Shown in pieces: positions 39,515 through 48,697 of a stretch of DNA of 64,000 nucleotides. The position numbers were made by a program, and so were the translations under genes. The stretch's first letter is position 1; each line of letters begins with the position of its first letter. The DNA is from Trichomonas vaginalis G3 (Eukaryota > Parabasalia > Trichomonadida > Trichomonadidae), in the NCBI RefSeq assembly GCF_026262505.1, contig NC_067204.1, forward strand, positions 8,465,797-8,529,796, written 5' to 3'. Under the pieces are notes generated by a model, which saw nothing but the letters and a program-made list of their open reading frames with translations, did no database searches and was not told where the DNA came from.

Positions 39515-40786
39515 CCCAGATTTTCCTTACTTTTACCACTCCCCATGTAATTTCTGGGGAAAACGATAATTCATTTTTTTTATGGATGAATAGATCGTTT
39601 TCCTTGAAAGGACCTCATATCTCTGGCTAAAAAGAGTGTCAGATCCTAAATAGGTTATTGATCTAGTGTACAAATCCAATAAAAAGCCTATTTTTTTGGC
39701 TTTTTTGGTGCTCATTTTTTCGAAGATCTACATGAATATGGGGAAACCATCGGATTTTTTTGGTTAACCCACATCTTCATGTAGTCTGGACTATCTTTCC
39801 TCGAAGGGCCTCTTTACGGGTGTAAAAACTCATAAAGTTCTCAAAAGATTCATTCTCTATCTCCATGCTGAAAGAATTTACAATAAAAAAGAGATCTACG
39901 CATCAAACTACAGCCATAAATGAACTGAACCCCTAAAGCTCAGCTCTTAGTTTATCAAAAACGTCGAAATCCTTCTCATTGCAATCAAATTTTCTCAATA
40001 ACTCATAAGAAAAATCGAATTTTGATTAAGCCGATGTTATAGGTATCACAAATACTACAAACTTGAGCAATATCGAAATTGCCAGCAAAAGTTTGAAATT
40101 GCATTGCTCATATTTGTTTTGTAAACTAAAAATCTGCTTATATTATTCATTAATTTTTTATATATTATTCATATACTTTAATAAAAACAATACTATTTCA
40201 CCTTAAAAATGAATTTCATAAGTCAATATTATTTTTTTGAAAATGTATCAATTTTCGATTAAAACAACATGAGAATAAAATTTACGCAAAATTATTTTAA
40301 AAAATGGTTTTAAAAATTTATAATTGATGAAGAATAAGATTGCAAGAAGTTTTGAAGTTTAATTTTAAGAAAAAAAATTCGGATATTATTCATGGATCTA
40401 AGTAATCTGATATTTGAGTATCGGCACTATGCATAAAACATATATTTATAGTTTTTTTTGGATTTTTATGATTTTAAATATATTCAAATTTGGCAATCCA
40501 ATAGATTTTTAAAAAATAGGTAAATAAAAATAGATTACATATGCAGCAGATTTAGAACATGAAACAAATCTTATAGTGACCCAAAAAAAAATTCATGATC
40601 CAAAAAAGAAAAAAATTAGCTAAATGGGAATCAAACCTTGGCATAATGAATCATTATGTCGGATGTTTCCACTACACTACACCGGCAGTTCGAAAAATAC
40701 CCTTGGTGGTTCTATTTAATAGCTACTCCAAACGATAGGCGGTGTCCCCAGCTTTAGAGGGGTGGTTAAAGTAAGGAAAATCTGGG
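39515..40786. mobile_element. Mariner-like non-autonomous element (1.27 kb), TA target duplication
   Basis: Terminal inverted repeats of about 30 bp (CCCAGATTTTCCTTACTTT at 39,515 and its inverse ending at 40,786) are flanked by TA on both sides (39,513-39,514 and 40,787-40,788). The uninterrupted host repeat at about 38,885 has a single TA at the same place, so the insertion is fully resolved. TA duplication and size fit the Tc1/mariner class (T. vaginalis Tvmar elements are near 1.3 kb), but no transposase frame remains. The short frame at 39,533-39,715 is not transposase-like. It carries a tRNA-like sequence near its right end. Confidence 0.85.
40611..40686 (-). ncRNA. tRNA-like sequence inside the mariner-like element
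   Basis: On the minus strand it begins GCCGGTGTAGTGTAGTGG. The A-box-like TAGTGTAGTGG is at 40,669-40,679 and the B-box-like GGTTTGATTCCC at 40,626-40,637, followed by a run of T. The middle can fold (CATAATG/CATTATG) but the loop does not have a normal anticodon layout and the acceptor arm does not close. Best read as a tRNA-derived Pol III promoter, not a working tRNA. Confidence 0.55.
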
Positions 40787-41583
40787 TAAAGTAAATTTTC
40801 ATAGATATTTATATGATAAATATAGTTTAATTCTTAGGTTTAATTTTGTTTAATAATTGTTTCATTAAATATCCTATTGATGTTAAATTATTTTTCAGAT
40901 TTTCTTCATTACCATTAATTGTCGATAAAACAGTTTAGATTTTCTTGATAATCATCATATAATGTATCATGCATCCATTAAAAGCAACAGAATCTATACA
41001 TTTCAAAATGATTCAATTTCGGCGTGTGGGCAATTTTAACGACATTTTTTAACGCGATACGAGCGTAAGTCCATAGAATGTGTTTTGAGGGAAACTATAA
41101 AAATCCAAAATAGAGGTAAGTGCGCCATTATTACCTGCGAAGTTACATGGAATAAATCGAAGAGTAAGTACAAGATGATCTTGCATCTTTCCAAGTAAAT
41201 GAAATTTATTAAAATTAAGATGATAATATTCATTTATAGTATGTGTATGATGTGTTTTCAAAATTTCTTCAAATAAAATGCAATGATAATTTTTGAATAA
41301 TTTTTTTCTTGTGTATATTTCATTTTTTATTAGTGAAAATATCATTACATCAATAAGGAAAGCACAATCCAAATTCATATTAGTTAAATTAATCTACGAC
41401 CAAAAGCCCGCCAAATTTGAATTAAACACGTTTTTTGATAAAAGTGTCATTTATGATTGTTGCATTTAGGGATAGTAGCCAATTTCGGTACCAATCTTGA
41501 AAATGCCTCGCCATGCCCGCAACATGGAAGAGAAGTATTGGTCTGATATTGAACTATCAATCAATGCAAACTGAATCACCTTG
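40787..41583. other. Intergenic sequence
   Basis: The first 50 bases resume the host repeat interrupted by the mariner-like element. The rest is AT-rich. A 109-codon minus-strand frame (41,049-41,378) has no recognisable feature and unlikely composition; I do not call it. Confidence 0.5.
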
Positions 41584-41712
41584 TCATGTTGCTCCACAGA
41601 TACAGCAGTCTGAGTCCCTCGCTTGGTCATGTTGCTCCACAGATACAGCAGTCTGAGTCCCTCGCTTGGTCATGTTGCTCCACAGATACAGCAGTCTGAG
41701 TCCCTCGCTTGG
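41584..41712 (+). repeat. 43 bp tandem repeat, three identical units
   Basis: Unit TCATGTTGCTCCACAGATAC and onward to CTCGCTTGG, at 41,584, 41,627 and 41,670. Identical units point to recent amplification. No gene function evident. Confidence 0.95.
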
Positions 41713-42164
41713 TCATATCACACCAGATAAATAAAAGTTCAGCTTCACAATACTTACCTGCTCTATTATGTGATTTTTTCCAACTATCATATGTTAGTTG
41801 TTGTATTGAAGTTGAGTATGAAAGAATAATGTTGCAAGATTTCTCACCAAATAAAAAATCATTAAAGAACATTTTATTCTTTGAAAATGTATTTATGTTG
41901 AAAATAATGGAAGATGTTATTCTTGTTAGTTAGTTTACGAAGTTCTTTTGGAAGAAATTTGTTGAATATCTTTATTTTGAATGGGAATGAACTTAGGAAA
42001 TTCACCACGAGCTCTTGAATAGGCAGAATTGTAATGGATGATTAGCTATGATGGGATTATACGATGTTGGTTTGTTCTAGAATGATTAAAAAGTTTTCAG
42101 GTAATGTGCTGATGCATTACAAAAGATGGAAATTATTTAAATAATAACAACAATTTATTTGTCT
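41713..42164. other. Intergenic sequence
   Basis: AT-rich; short open frames on both strands (for example 41,709-41,933) without family features. Confidence 0.5.
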
Positions 42165-42515
42165 TTGACATCCAACACTCAGTCTCTCTTTGACATCCAA
42201 CACTCAGTCTCCCTTTGACATCCAACACGCAGTCTCTCTCTTTGACATCCAACACTCAGTCTCTCTCAGAGACATCCAACACTCAGTCTCTCTTTGACAT
42301 CCAACACTCAGTCTCTCTTTGACATCCAACACTCAGTCTCTTTTTGACATCCAACACTCAGTCTCTCTTTGACATCCAACACGCAGTCTCTCTCTTTGAC
42401 ATCCAACACTCAGTCTCTCTCAGAGACATCCAACACTCAGTCTCTCTCAGAGACATCCAACACTCAGTCTCTCTTTGACATCCAACACTCAGTCTCTCTT
42501 TGACATCCAACGAGG
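42165..42515 (+). repeat. 25 bp minisatellite with higher-order structure
   Basis: About fourteen units of TTTGACATCCAACACTCAGT followed by CTCTC. Variants (CACGCAG, AGAGACATCC) recur in the same order at about 42,205-42,290 and 42,370-42,440, so blocks of several units were duplicated together. Open frames across it are by-products of the repeat. Confidence 0.95.
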
Positions 42516-42986
42516 CGTGCTGAACCGTTGGGTGGAAATTGAATACCCACACTTCAGCATGGACCCTTCTGATGGAGATAGACCCAACATGTATATGGAT
42601 GAATATTAGGACATTAGGTATAGATGAACATATATAGGAATGAGGACCACCTTGGGTCAGCATCAGATATCGAATTTTAGAACCATCTAATTTTCATTCA
42701 ATATTCTATAGGTGCAATGTATGTTTCCTATATATAAAGGTTTGATAATAGTTAGGTCTCAATATAGATCTTTGGTCCCAATTTATATTATGAATATCAT
42801 CAATTTGTGTGTTTTTAACATTATATATTAGTATTGTGTTGATATAATGCTATATTATGTAGTGGTAGGTGTGTCTTGATATAAATTATGTTATTGATCG
42901 GGATATGAGTACAAATGCAAGTTATCCCGGGGTGAGGTCAGGGCTATCGCGTCCTAATTCATAGGAAGGGTTATCATGCCTAGTAT
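42516..42986. other. Intergenic sequence
   Basis: Mixed-composition DNA leading into the hairpin array; the final part (from about 42,930) already contains TTATCCCGGGGTGAGGTC, which recurs in altered form at 43,163 inside the array. No gene. Confidence 0.5.
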
Positions 42987-44372
42987 GTGTGTGCTGTGCT
43001 ATCCGTTTGACCATTGGATGGCACAGCACACACAATCACAAGACAAAACCTCGAAGCGAGGAACAGTTCTTGTAAGGATGTGGTAACTATATACCTATCC
43101 TTACAAGAACTTGTATAGTGGAGCAATGTTTCGAATTGCTCCACTTTTCCTCGCATCGAGGTTATCCCGAGGTGAAGTCATAGCAATGGGGCTCATATTG
43201 ATGGTGCACCATTGCTATGACTTGCACCTTCGTATGGTACTATCCATTATGAATTTTGAAATAATTTTGCAATTGAAATATCTTAAATTTAACAAAAAAG
43301 GCCGAGAAGGGGGTCCTTTCTCAAGGTCAGGGCCCCTTCTAGTCTTTCTGGTGTCGGAAGGAGTGGCTTTTGCCAGTATTGCCGCTCCTTCCGGCATCAT
43401 CTTTGCATTTCGCAATTGTCGCGGCAAGTGCATTCTGGCACCACAGGTGCACTTGCCGCGACATATGATTGCGAGTGTCTGCTGCTCAGCCCCGGATTCG
43501 CAGCAGACACTCGCAATGCGAACCAAAGTTCGCCAGAAAGACCGGGAAGGGGGTCCTTTCTCAAGGTCAGGGCCCCCTTCTAGTCTTTCTAGAACTGTAA
43601 TTTGACTTATTTTGCCGAATCTCAGGGAAAACCGTCCGTGATTTGAACGATCTCCTGAGATTCGGCAAATTTGATTGTAAGCGAGGCTCTGGCCTTTGCT
43701 TGGGCCAGAGCCTGTATTTGTATGTCTTTCAGGGCCGAGTTCCTGCGAGATCGTCGACATGATCGACGATCATCGCAGAACTCGGCCCTGAGGATGAATT
43801 TTGCAGGCTCTGGCCTTTGCTTGGGCCAGAGCTTCGTATTTTCTACTTCCCAGGGCCGGATTCCACTCCTGCCGCCCGGGATAAGGGCGGCATTTGGGAA
43901 AGCCGGCCCTGGGGAATGTAAGCCATGCCCTGGCCTTTGCTATGGCCAGAGCCTGTATTTGCATGTCTTTCAGGGCCGAGAAGAGAGGAGATCGCCAATG
44001 ATGTGGACGATCTCCCTCAAACTCGGCCCTGCGGATTGTATTTACAAGCTCTGGCCTCGGAAAAGGCCAGAGCTTCGTATGGACGTTCTCTCGGGACTGG
44101 ATTCCTCTCCGGCCGCCCCGAATCAGGGCGGTCTTTGAGGAAACCGGCCCCGAGGATTGTTTGCGAAGCTCTGGCCTTTCCTGAGGCCAGAGCTTGTGAT
44201 TTTCGTTCAAAGCCAAGTTCCTCTCGGATCAGGCCTAATGAGGACGGCCGTCGAGGAACTTGGCTCTGAGGGGATGAATTGTTGGCTCTGGCCTCGATGA
44301 AGGCCAGAGTTTTGAATGGAATGTTTTGATGGGATGAGCCTATGAGCAGTAAGCTCGTCCCATCAAAACATT
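42987..44372. repeat. GC-rich array of alternating hairpins with compensated stems
   Basis: At least seventeen hairpins in 1.4 kb of AT-rich genome. The first part has complex branched folds: 42,987-43,033; 43,047-43,163 (outer stem enclosing two inner hairpins); 43,170-43,228; 43,341-43,542 (outer stem enclosing three); 43,611-43,669. The second part is six repeats, about 121 bp apart, of a short hairpin A (arm GGCTCTGGCC; starts 43,685, 43,806, 43,927, 44,047, 44,167, 44,284) and a long hairpin B (43,730-43,790, 43,851-43,911, 43,971-44,031, 44,091-44,152, 44,210-44,267, 44,319-44,372). B stems differ in sequence but stay paired. Open frames here are by-products of GC content. Confidence 0.93.
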
Positions 44373-44678
44373 CGTTTAAAAATTGAATTAAAAATTATCG
44401 TAGGCATTCAAAAATTAAAACAATTAATATGTATAATATTATTATGTAATAATAATAGAATAAAATATATATAAAATTATGTAAAATTTTCAAAAAATAT
44501 TGGAAAATGGAATTTTGAAAGAAAAAATACGAGTTTGTATATGAAAAATTGATATTAGAAAAAATCTAGATTAGTAGAGTTAGATTATTTAGAATTTAAA
44601 TGAGAAATGAATTATGAAAAAGGAAGATTAGAAAGAATTGTATATTTATAATTTAATAAAATGAAGGAATCGAACTAA
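44373..44678. other. AT-rich spacer
   Basis: About 300 bases of very AT-rich DNA between two hairpin repeats. Nothing else seen. Confidence 0.6.
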
Positions 44679-44895
44679 GGAGTTTACAATTACAATACAA
44701 TAGGACAATATATTGTAATTGTAAACTCCTTTCGAGAAACGATTTTCGAATGTGACATTCGTGCCACAAAGTGAAAGCTTTTCTCGAAAGGAGTTTACAA
44801 TTACAATACAATAGGACAATATATTGTAATTGTAAACTCCTTTCGAGAAACGATTTTCGAATGTGACATTCGTGCCACAAAGTGAAAGCTTTTCT
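44679..44895 (+). repeat. 111 bp hairpin unit repeated twice
   Basis: Units begin at 44,679 and 44,790 and are practically identical. Each holds a 20 bp-stem hairpin (GGAGTTTACAATTACAATA against its inverse), a short CGAATGTGACATTCG hairpin, and an arm pair CTCGAGAAA-like/TTTCTCGA that would close them into a branched fold. Identity suggests a recent tandem duplication. From 44,896 to 45,199 lies the upstream region of the next gene. Confidence 0.9.
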
Positions 44896-45199
44896 ATTGG
44901 GTGGACTAACTATTGTTGATTCTTTGGTATTATCTTCGTGGTCTTTATATATGATTCCTCTAACCCATTTCAATATTTGCGTCATTTTTCAGGGAAACCT
45001 ATGGACGATAATGTAAACATAACAAAAATAACCTTATTAGTGCTTGAAAGTATGGATCATCCTGATTCTAATATGATTTTAAGAATTTAATGATTGAGAG
45101 TTGTAAAGTTAAATTGAGAAGAAAATCAATAACAATTATCGGTGTGCAGCACCGATAAAATGTTGAAAAAAGCTCGTTTTTTTTGCTCAATCTCAAAAA

Positions 45200-47029
45200 A
45201 TGTCGGTGCAAAAAATCAATAACTTATTAAACAATGGGGAAATTATCAACTTCAACTTGATTTCTGACCAATTGAAGTACACTCTTATTGATATTTGCAA
45301 CTTATTACAAGAACATTCAGCTTCAATCAAATCATTACAAGAAGAAGTTAACCTCAGATCGACTAAAAAAGAGGTGGCATTACTCCAAGAGCAAGTGGAA
45401 GACATGAATAAGAATAATAAAGAGGCACTTCAGTCTCAAAGTGAAAAAGTTAATAACAGATTCGAAGAAATGACGACATTTATTAACAAATATCAAAACA
45501 CCCTTTCAGAAAAGATTGATTACAGCAATAAAAAACTCAAGGAAGAGTTCGTTGCCAAAGAAAAAGACTTACAAGGAGATATTTACATCGCAAACCAACA
45601 AATTCGAGAAATCAATGTTAAAATTATCAGTCAATCAAATTTATTACAAAAATCACAGGCAGAAATACAAAAAATTAATAAACTTCTCGATACAGGAAAA
45701 GATAAATCTTTAGAATTACTTGCACTTCGAATTGAAGGCTGCGAAAACAAACTTAACATATTAACTTCCGAAAGCACAACCTTCCAGAATGATTTAACTT
45801 CAAAAGTTGATGAATGCGTTAAATTAGCAAATACGATCAAGAAAGACTATACAAATGAAATGCATGCTTTGAGTGTTGATCTTAATGATGTTAAGCATAT
45901 GGTTGTTGATGTTCAAGTGTTCCAAAACGATGGAACACTCGATACACCTGCATTAATCAGAGCTTTGCAAAGAGATTCAAGAAGAATTGATAAGTTCGAT
46001 GAAACAATTAATGCTGTGAAAGAAGACCATCTGAAACTCAATCAAATGTGTATGAATTTAATTAAGACTTTTAACGAATTACAAGTGAATATGGGCGAAA
46101 TGGTTGGCGAAAATAACAATTTTAGACGAAATCTGATGAAGAGAACTGATGAAAACCAAGCTTTAATTTTAGATTTTTCTGATGAATTAGTTAAAGTTTC
46201 AAATAACGTTCATTCTATAGTTGATTCAAATATGAACTCGACTACACTTATTTTGAATTCATTTATTCAACTTTCTGCTTTCATTCAACATTTAACGAAC
46301 AGACAAGTGCCAGTTCAGATCAATTTCGATGACGCAATGATTAATCTTCAACAACAGAACGATTCCATTATAGAACAGAACGAAAAACTGGAAGAAAAAG
46401 TGAAAAATGCTCATTCAGAAATGAAATATGGCCGCCAAGCATCTGCAGACTTCACATTACCTATAACTAATATTCCTATACCAGAAGAGTTGATCAACCA
46501 GATAAATTCTACAATAACAACTGTAAAAAGTGCACAAGAAGAAAATTTGGAGAAAAAGGAAGAGGAAAACGCAAGGGTTGCAATTATGCAACCAAACGAA
46601 ATCGAAAATAAACGTGTTATACAAGGTTTATCCACCAAATTCGATGGATTTATTGAAAAAATTGAAGCATTAAAGACAATGATTGATGAAAAACTTGATA
46701 GAAAGGCTGATACACAAGTAGTTGAGCGTCTCATGGATAGGAATAGAGTTGCCCTTAATAAATTGCGTGACAGACTCAATGAAATAGCAAATGCATTAAA
46801 TGATCCAAGTAAGAAGGATTCAATTGACTTAAAATCATCAAGAACTACAACTAGTAGATGTTCTTATAATTCTGATCTGATTATTACCTCTAAAAATCCA
46901 AATAATGGAAATGCTCAAATAACTCTTCCAAAATTGCGCCAAAGACCTGATCAATCACATCAAATTATTTATGGGCAAGAGACAAGATCACAAAGGGCTC
47001 CTTCAATCGATCAATCTGCTCGATATTAA
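45200..47029 (+). CDS. Long coiled-coil protein, unknown function
   Basis: 609 residues, first ATG after CTCAATCTCAAAAA. Nearly the whole chain is charged helix with heptad character (HSASIKSLQEEVNLRSTKKE, ALLQEQVEDMNKNNKEAL, NEKLEEKVKNAHSEMKYG). There is a break near residues 410-430 (FTLPITNIPIPEELI) and a disordered basic tail from about 545. The segment ALKTMIDEKLDRKADTQVVE followed by RLMDRNRVALNKLRDRL is reminiscent of the DUF4795/QRICH2-type regions of flagellum-associated proteins, but that is a weak match. A cytoskeletal or flagellar scaffold is the likeliest role. No membrane span. Confidence 0.7.
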   Translation: MSVQKINNLLNNGEIINFNLISDQLKYTLIDICNLLQEHSASIKSLQEEVNLRSTKKEVALLQEQVEDMNKNNKEALQSQSEKVNNRFEEMTTFINKYQNTLSEKIDYSNKKLKEEFVAKEKDLQGDIYIANQQIREINVKIISQSNLLQKSQAEIQKINKLLDTGKDKSLELLALRIEGCENKLNILTSESTTFQNDLTSKVDECVKLANTIKKDYTNEMHALSVDLNDVKHMVVDVQVFQNDGTLDTPALIRALQRDSRRIDKFDETINAVKEDHLKLNQMCMNLIKTFNELQVNMGEMVGENNNFRRNLMKRTDENQALILDFSDELVKVSNNVHSIVDSNMNSTTLILNSFIQLSAFIQHLTNRQVPVQINFDDAMINLQQQNDSIIEQNEKLEEKVKNAHSEMKYGRQASADFTLPITNIPIPEELINQINSTITTVKSAQEENLEKKEEENARVAIMQPNEIENKRVIQGLSTKFDGFIEKIEALKTMIDEKLDRKADTQVVERLMDRNRVALNKLRDRLNEIANALNDPSKKDSIDLKSSRTTTSRCSYNSDLIITSKNPNNGNAQITLPKLRQRPDQSHQIIYGQETRSQRAPSIDQSARY

Positions 47030-47278
47030 TTATTTTTTTTCTTATATTTATTTGTATTATGTTTTGTTTGAATATAAATAATAATTATGTAATATTTCTT
47101 AGTTTTGCTTTACTTTTACCACATTCTAACCCGTTTTGATGAAATATAATTTTTATTTGTTAGCATGGACATTGCATTCAGTCAAAGATACTTATATTTA
47201 TTACAAAAAGGAGTGTGTTGATTTCTTTTTCTTCAAAAAACAACAAATAATTAAATAAAATAAATAAATAAAAAACAT

Positions 47279-48064
47279 TTATACAATAAGGATAAAAATA
47301 AGAGCGAAAATGAACAAGACAATAAATATCTTCAAGATGAACCATTTATTTTTCATAACTTTATCTTTGTATTTCATAAGTTCCGATTCACCTGCTTTCA
47401 TATTTGTTAAGGCTTCCATAGTATTTTCATCGATTCTAATAATAGATGTATCTTGATCAGCAATCATTGTTGATAATCTTGTCATCATTTCAACAATTGA
47501 AGTAATAGATGATTCAACATCTTTAACCAAACCATATCTCTCGTTTAAATTTTGTTGTTCGAACTGCATTTGGTTAATTGGAATTTCTATTTCGTCATCA
47601 TCGTTATAAGATGTATTATAAACCTGTTGAGAGTGTGTGTATCCACCATATCGACTTCTTCTACTCATGTTTTCTTTCATAATTTGGGCTCTTTTATCAA
47701 CAATACTTTGGAATTGCGTATTTATATCATAAAGCGATTTTCTAAGTTGTTGTGCTACTATTGGTGCTTGTGGAGCTTCTTTTTGCATGCTTTGCATCGA
47801 ATCAATCTTTTTGTTTATTTGTTGTATGTCATTTTGAAGTTTATTCATTAATTCAACTATTTCTCTATCATTTTCACCAAGAACATTATCTCCAGATATC
47901 AAGTTATCGAGCCTTTGACAAATTAATGAAGTTTCGGTGATTTGAGTACTAATACTATCAGCAAATTCGAAAAATTTAGATTTAGATCTTAATGACCTAT
48001 TGTTTTGAGCATTTTTTGGCCTCTCTTGAGATAGATATGTGAAAAATTCTGATGTTCTATTCAT
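47279..48064 (-). CDS. Qa-SNARE, syntaxin-5 (Sed5) type
   Basis: 261 residues. The N-terminus MNRTSEFFTYLSQ matches the RTxEF peptide that lets syntaxin-5/Sed5 bind Sly1. Residues about 30-145 form the Habc-like helices. The SNARE motif is at about 172-235 (LNERYGLVKDVESSITSIVE, then MIADQDTSIIRIDENTMEAL) with a central glutamine in ADQDTS, followed by a C-terminal anchor (237-261, WFILKIFIVLFIFALIFILIV). Syntaxin-5 acts in ER-to-Golgi and intra-Golgi fusion. The gene is convergent with the coiled-coil gene, with a 250-base AT-rich gap. An Inr-like TCATTG lies 17-22 bases upstream of the ATG (see next entry). Confidence 0.88.
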   Translation of the reverse strand: MNRTSEFFTYLSQERPKNAQNNRSLRSKSKFFEFADSISTQITETSLICQRLDNLISGDNVLGENDREIVELMNKLQNDIQQINKKIDSMQSMQKEAPQAPIVAQQLRKSLYDINTQFQSIVDKRAQIMKENMSRRSRYGGYTHSQQVYNTSYNDDDEIEIPINQMQFEQQNLNERYGLVKDVESSITSIVEMMTRLSTMIADQDTSIIRIDENTMEALTNMKAGESELMKYKDKVMKNKWFILKIFIVLFIFALIFILIV

Positions 48065-48080
48065 ATGTCAAAAATAATCT

Positions 48081-48086
48081 CAATGA
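48081..48086 (-). promoter_or_regulatory. Inr-like element of the syntaxin gene
   Basis: On the minus strand reads TCATTG, 17 bases before the ATG. The T. vaginalis initiator consensus is TCA followed by pyrimidine and T/A, close to the start codon; this fits. Single-site evidence only. Confidence 0.4.
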
Positions 48087-48298
48087 TTTTGACAAAATGC
48101 CAAAAATGAGTTTACATTATGACTTTTATTTAGGAGAACAGTTCGACCAAACAAAGACTATCGTTAAGTTTTAAATAACAGAGTTTTGGAAGTTATCAAA
48201 TTTATCTGTTCAAAAACTAAAGATTTTCTTGGACTTGTATACATTGATCAACAATATTGTATCTTTTTCAGTGATAATTTATTATCGCATAAGAAATC

Positions 48299-48415
48299 TC
48301 ATGCTGCATAATGAAGAGCTGTTTCTCCATATACATTTTTCCCCCCATTGATAATTCCACAATCCAAAAGAATATTCACAAAGGGATATCCCTTGTAATA
48401 ATTTAAAGCGGTCTC
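48299..48415 (-). pseudogene. Ankyrin-repeat gene relic
   Basis: About 38 codons in one frame read ETALNYYKGYPFVNILLDCG followed by GKNVYGETALHYAA and a stop. This is one ankyrin unit and the start of the next, with degenerate sequence on both sides. It is the remnant of a DUF3447/ankyrin family gene. The surrounding 48,065-48,697 holds nothing else. Confidence 0.75.
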
Positions 48416-48697
48416 TATATTTCACTCATTCATTAATATTGTGGCAGTACAATGTTGTATGAAATCATTGCATGCTCAATATTTAAAATTGATGGTGAAA
48501 ATCCAGGGAACTGTACAATTCACAAAATCAAAATCTGAGAATTTGGAATCGGTATATATATGCTGAATGTTTGAAATGTGCTATTTTCTAAATATTAGTT
48601 CATTATAAATAATCAAAATTGTGCAAAACATTGGCATAATATAAGTCACATCAATAATCTTGGGAATTAAGGATGTCTGCACGCCCGTAAATTAAAA

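Noticed and set aside
41049-41378. 109-codon minus-strand frame
   Set aside because: No start context, composition or motif to support it; neighbouring sequence is repeat-rich intergenic DNA.
42165-42515. Regular 25 bp repeats that might suggest a CRISPR array
   Set aside because: No unique spacers between repeats, no associated genes, and the genome is eukaryotic; it is a minisatellite.
43111-44269. Several long open frames on both strands (up to 181 codons) in the GC-rich stretch
   Set aside because: They overlap in all frames, follow the hairpin arms, and have no family features; long open frames are expected in GC-rich inverted repeats of this kind.
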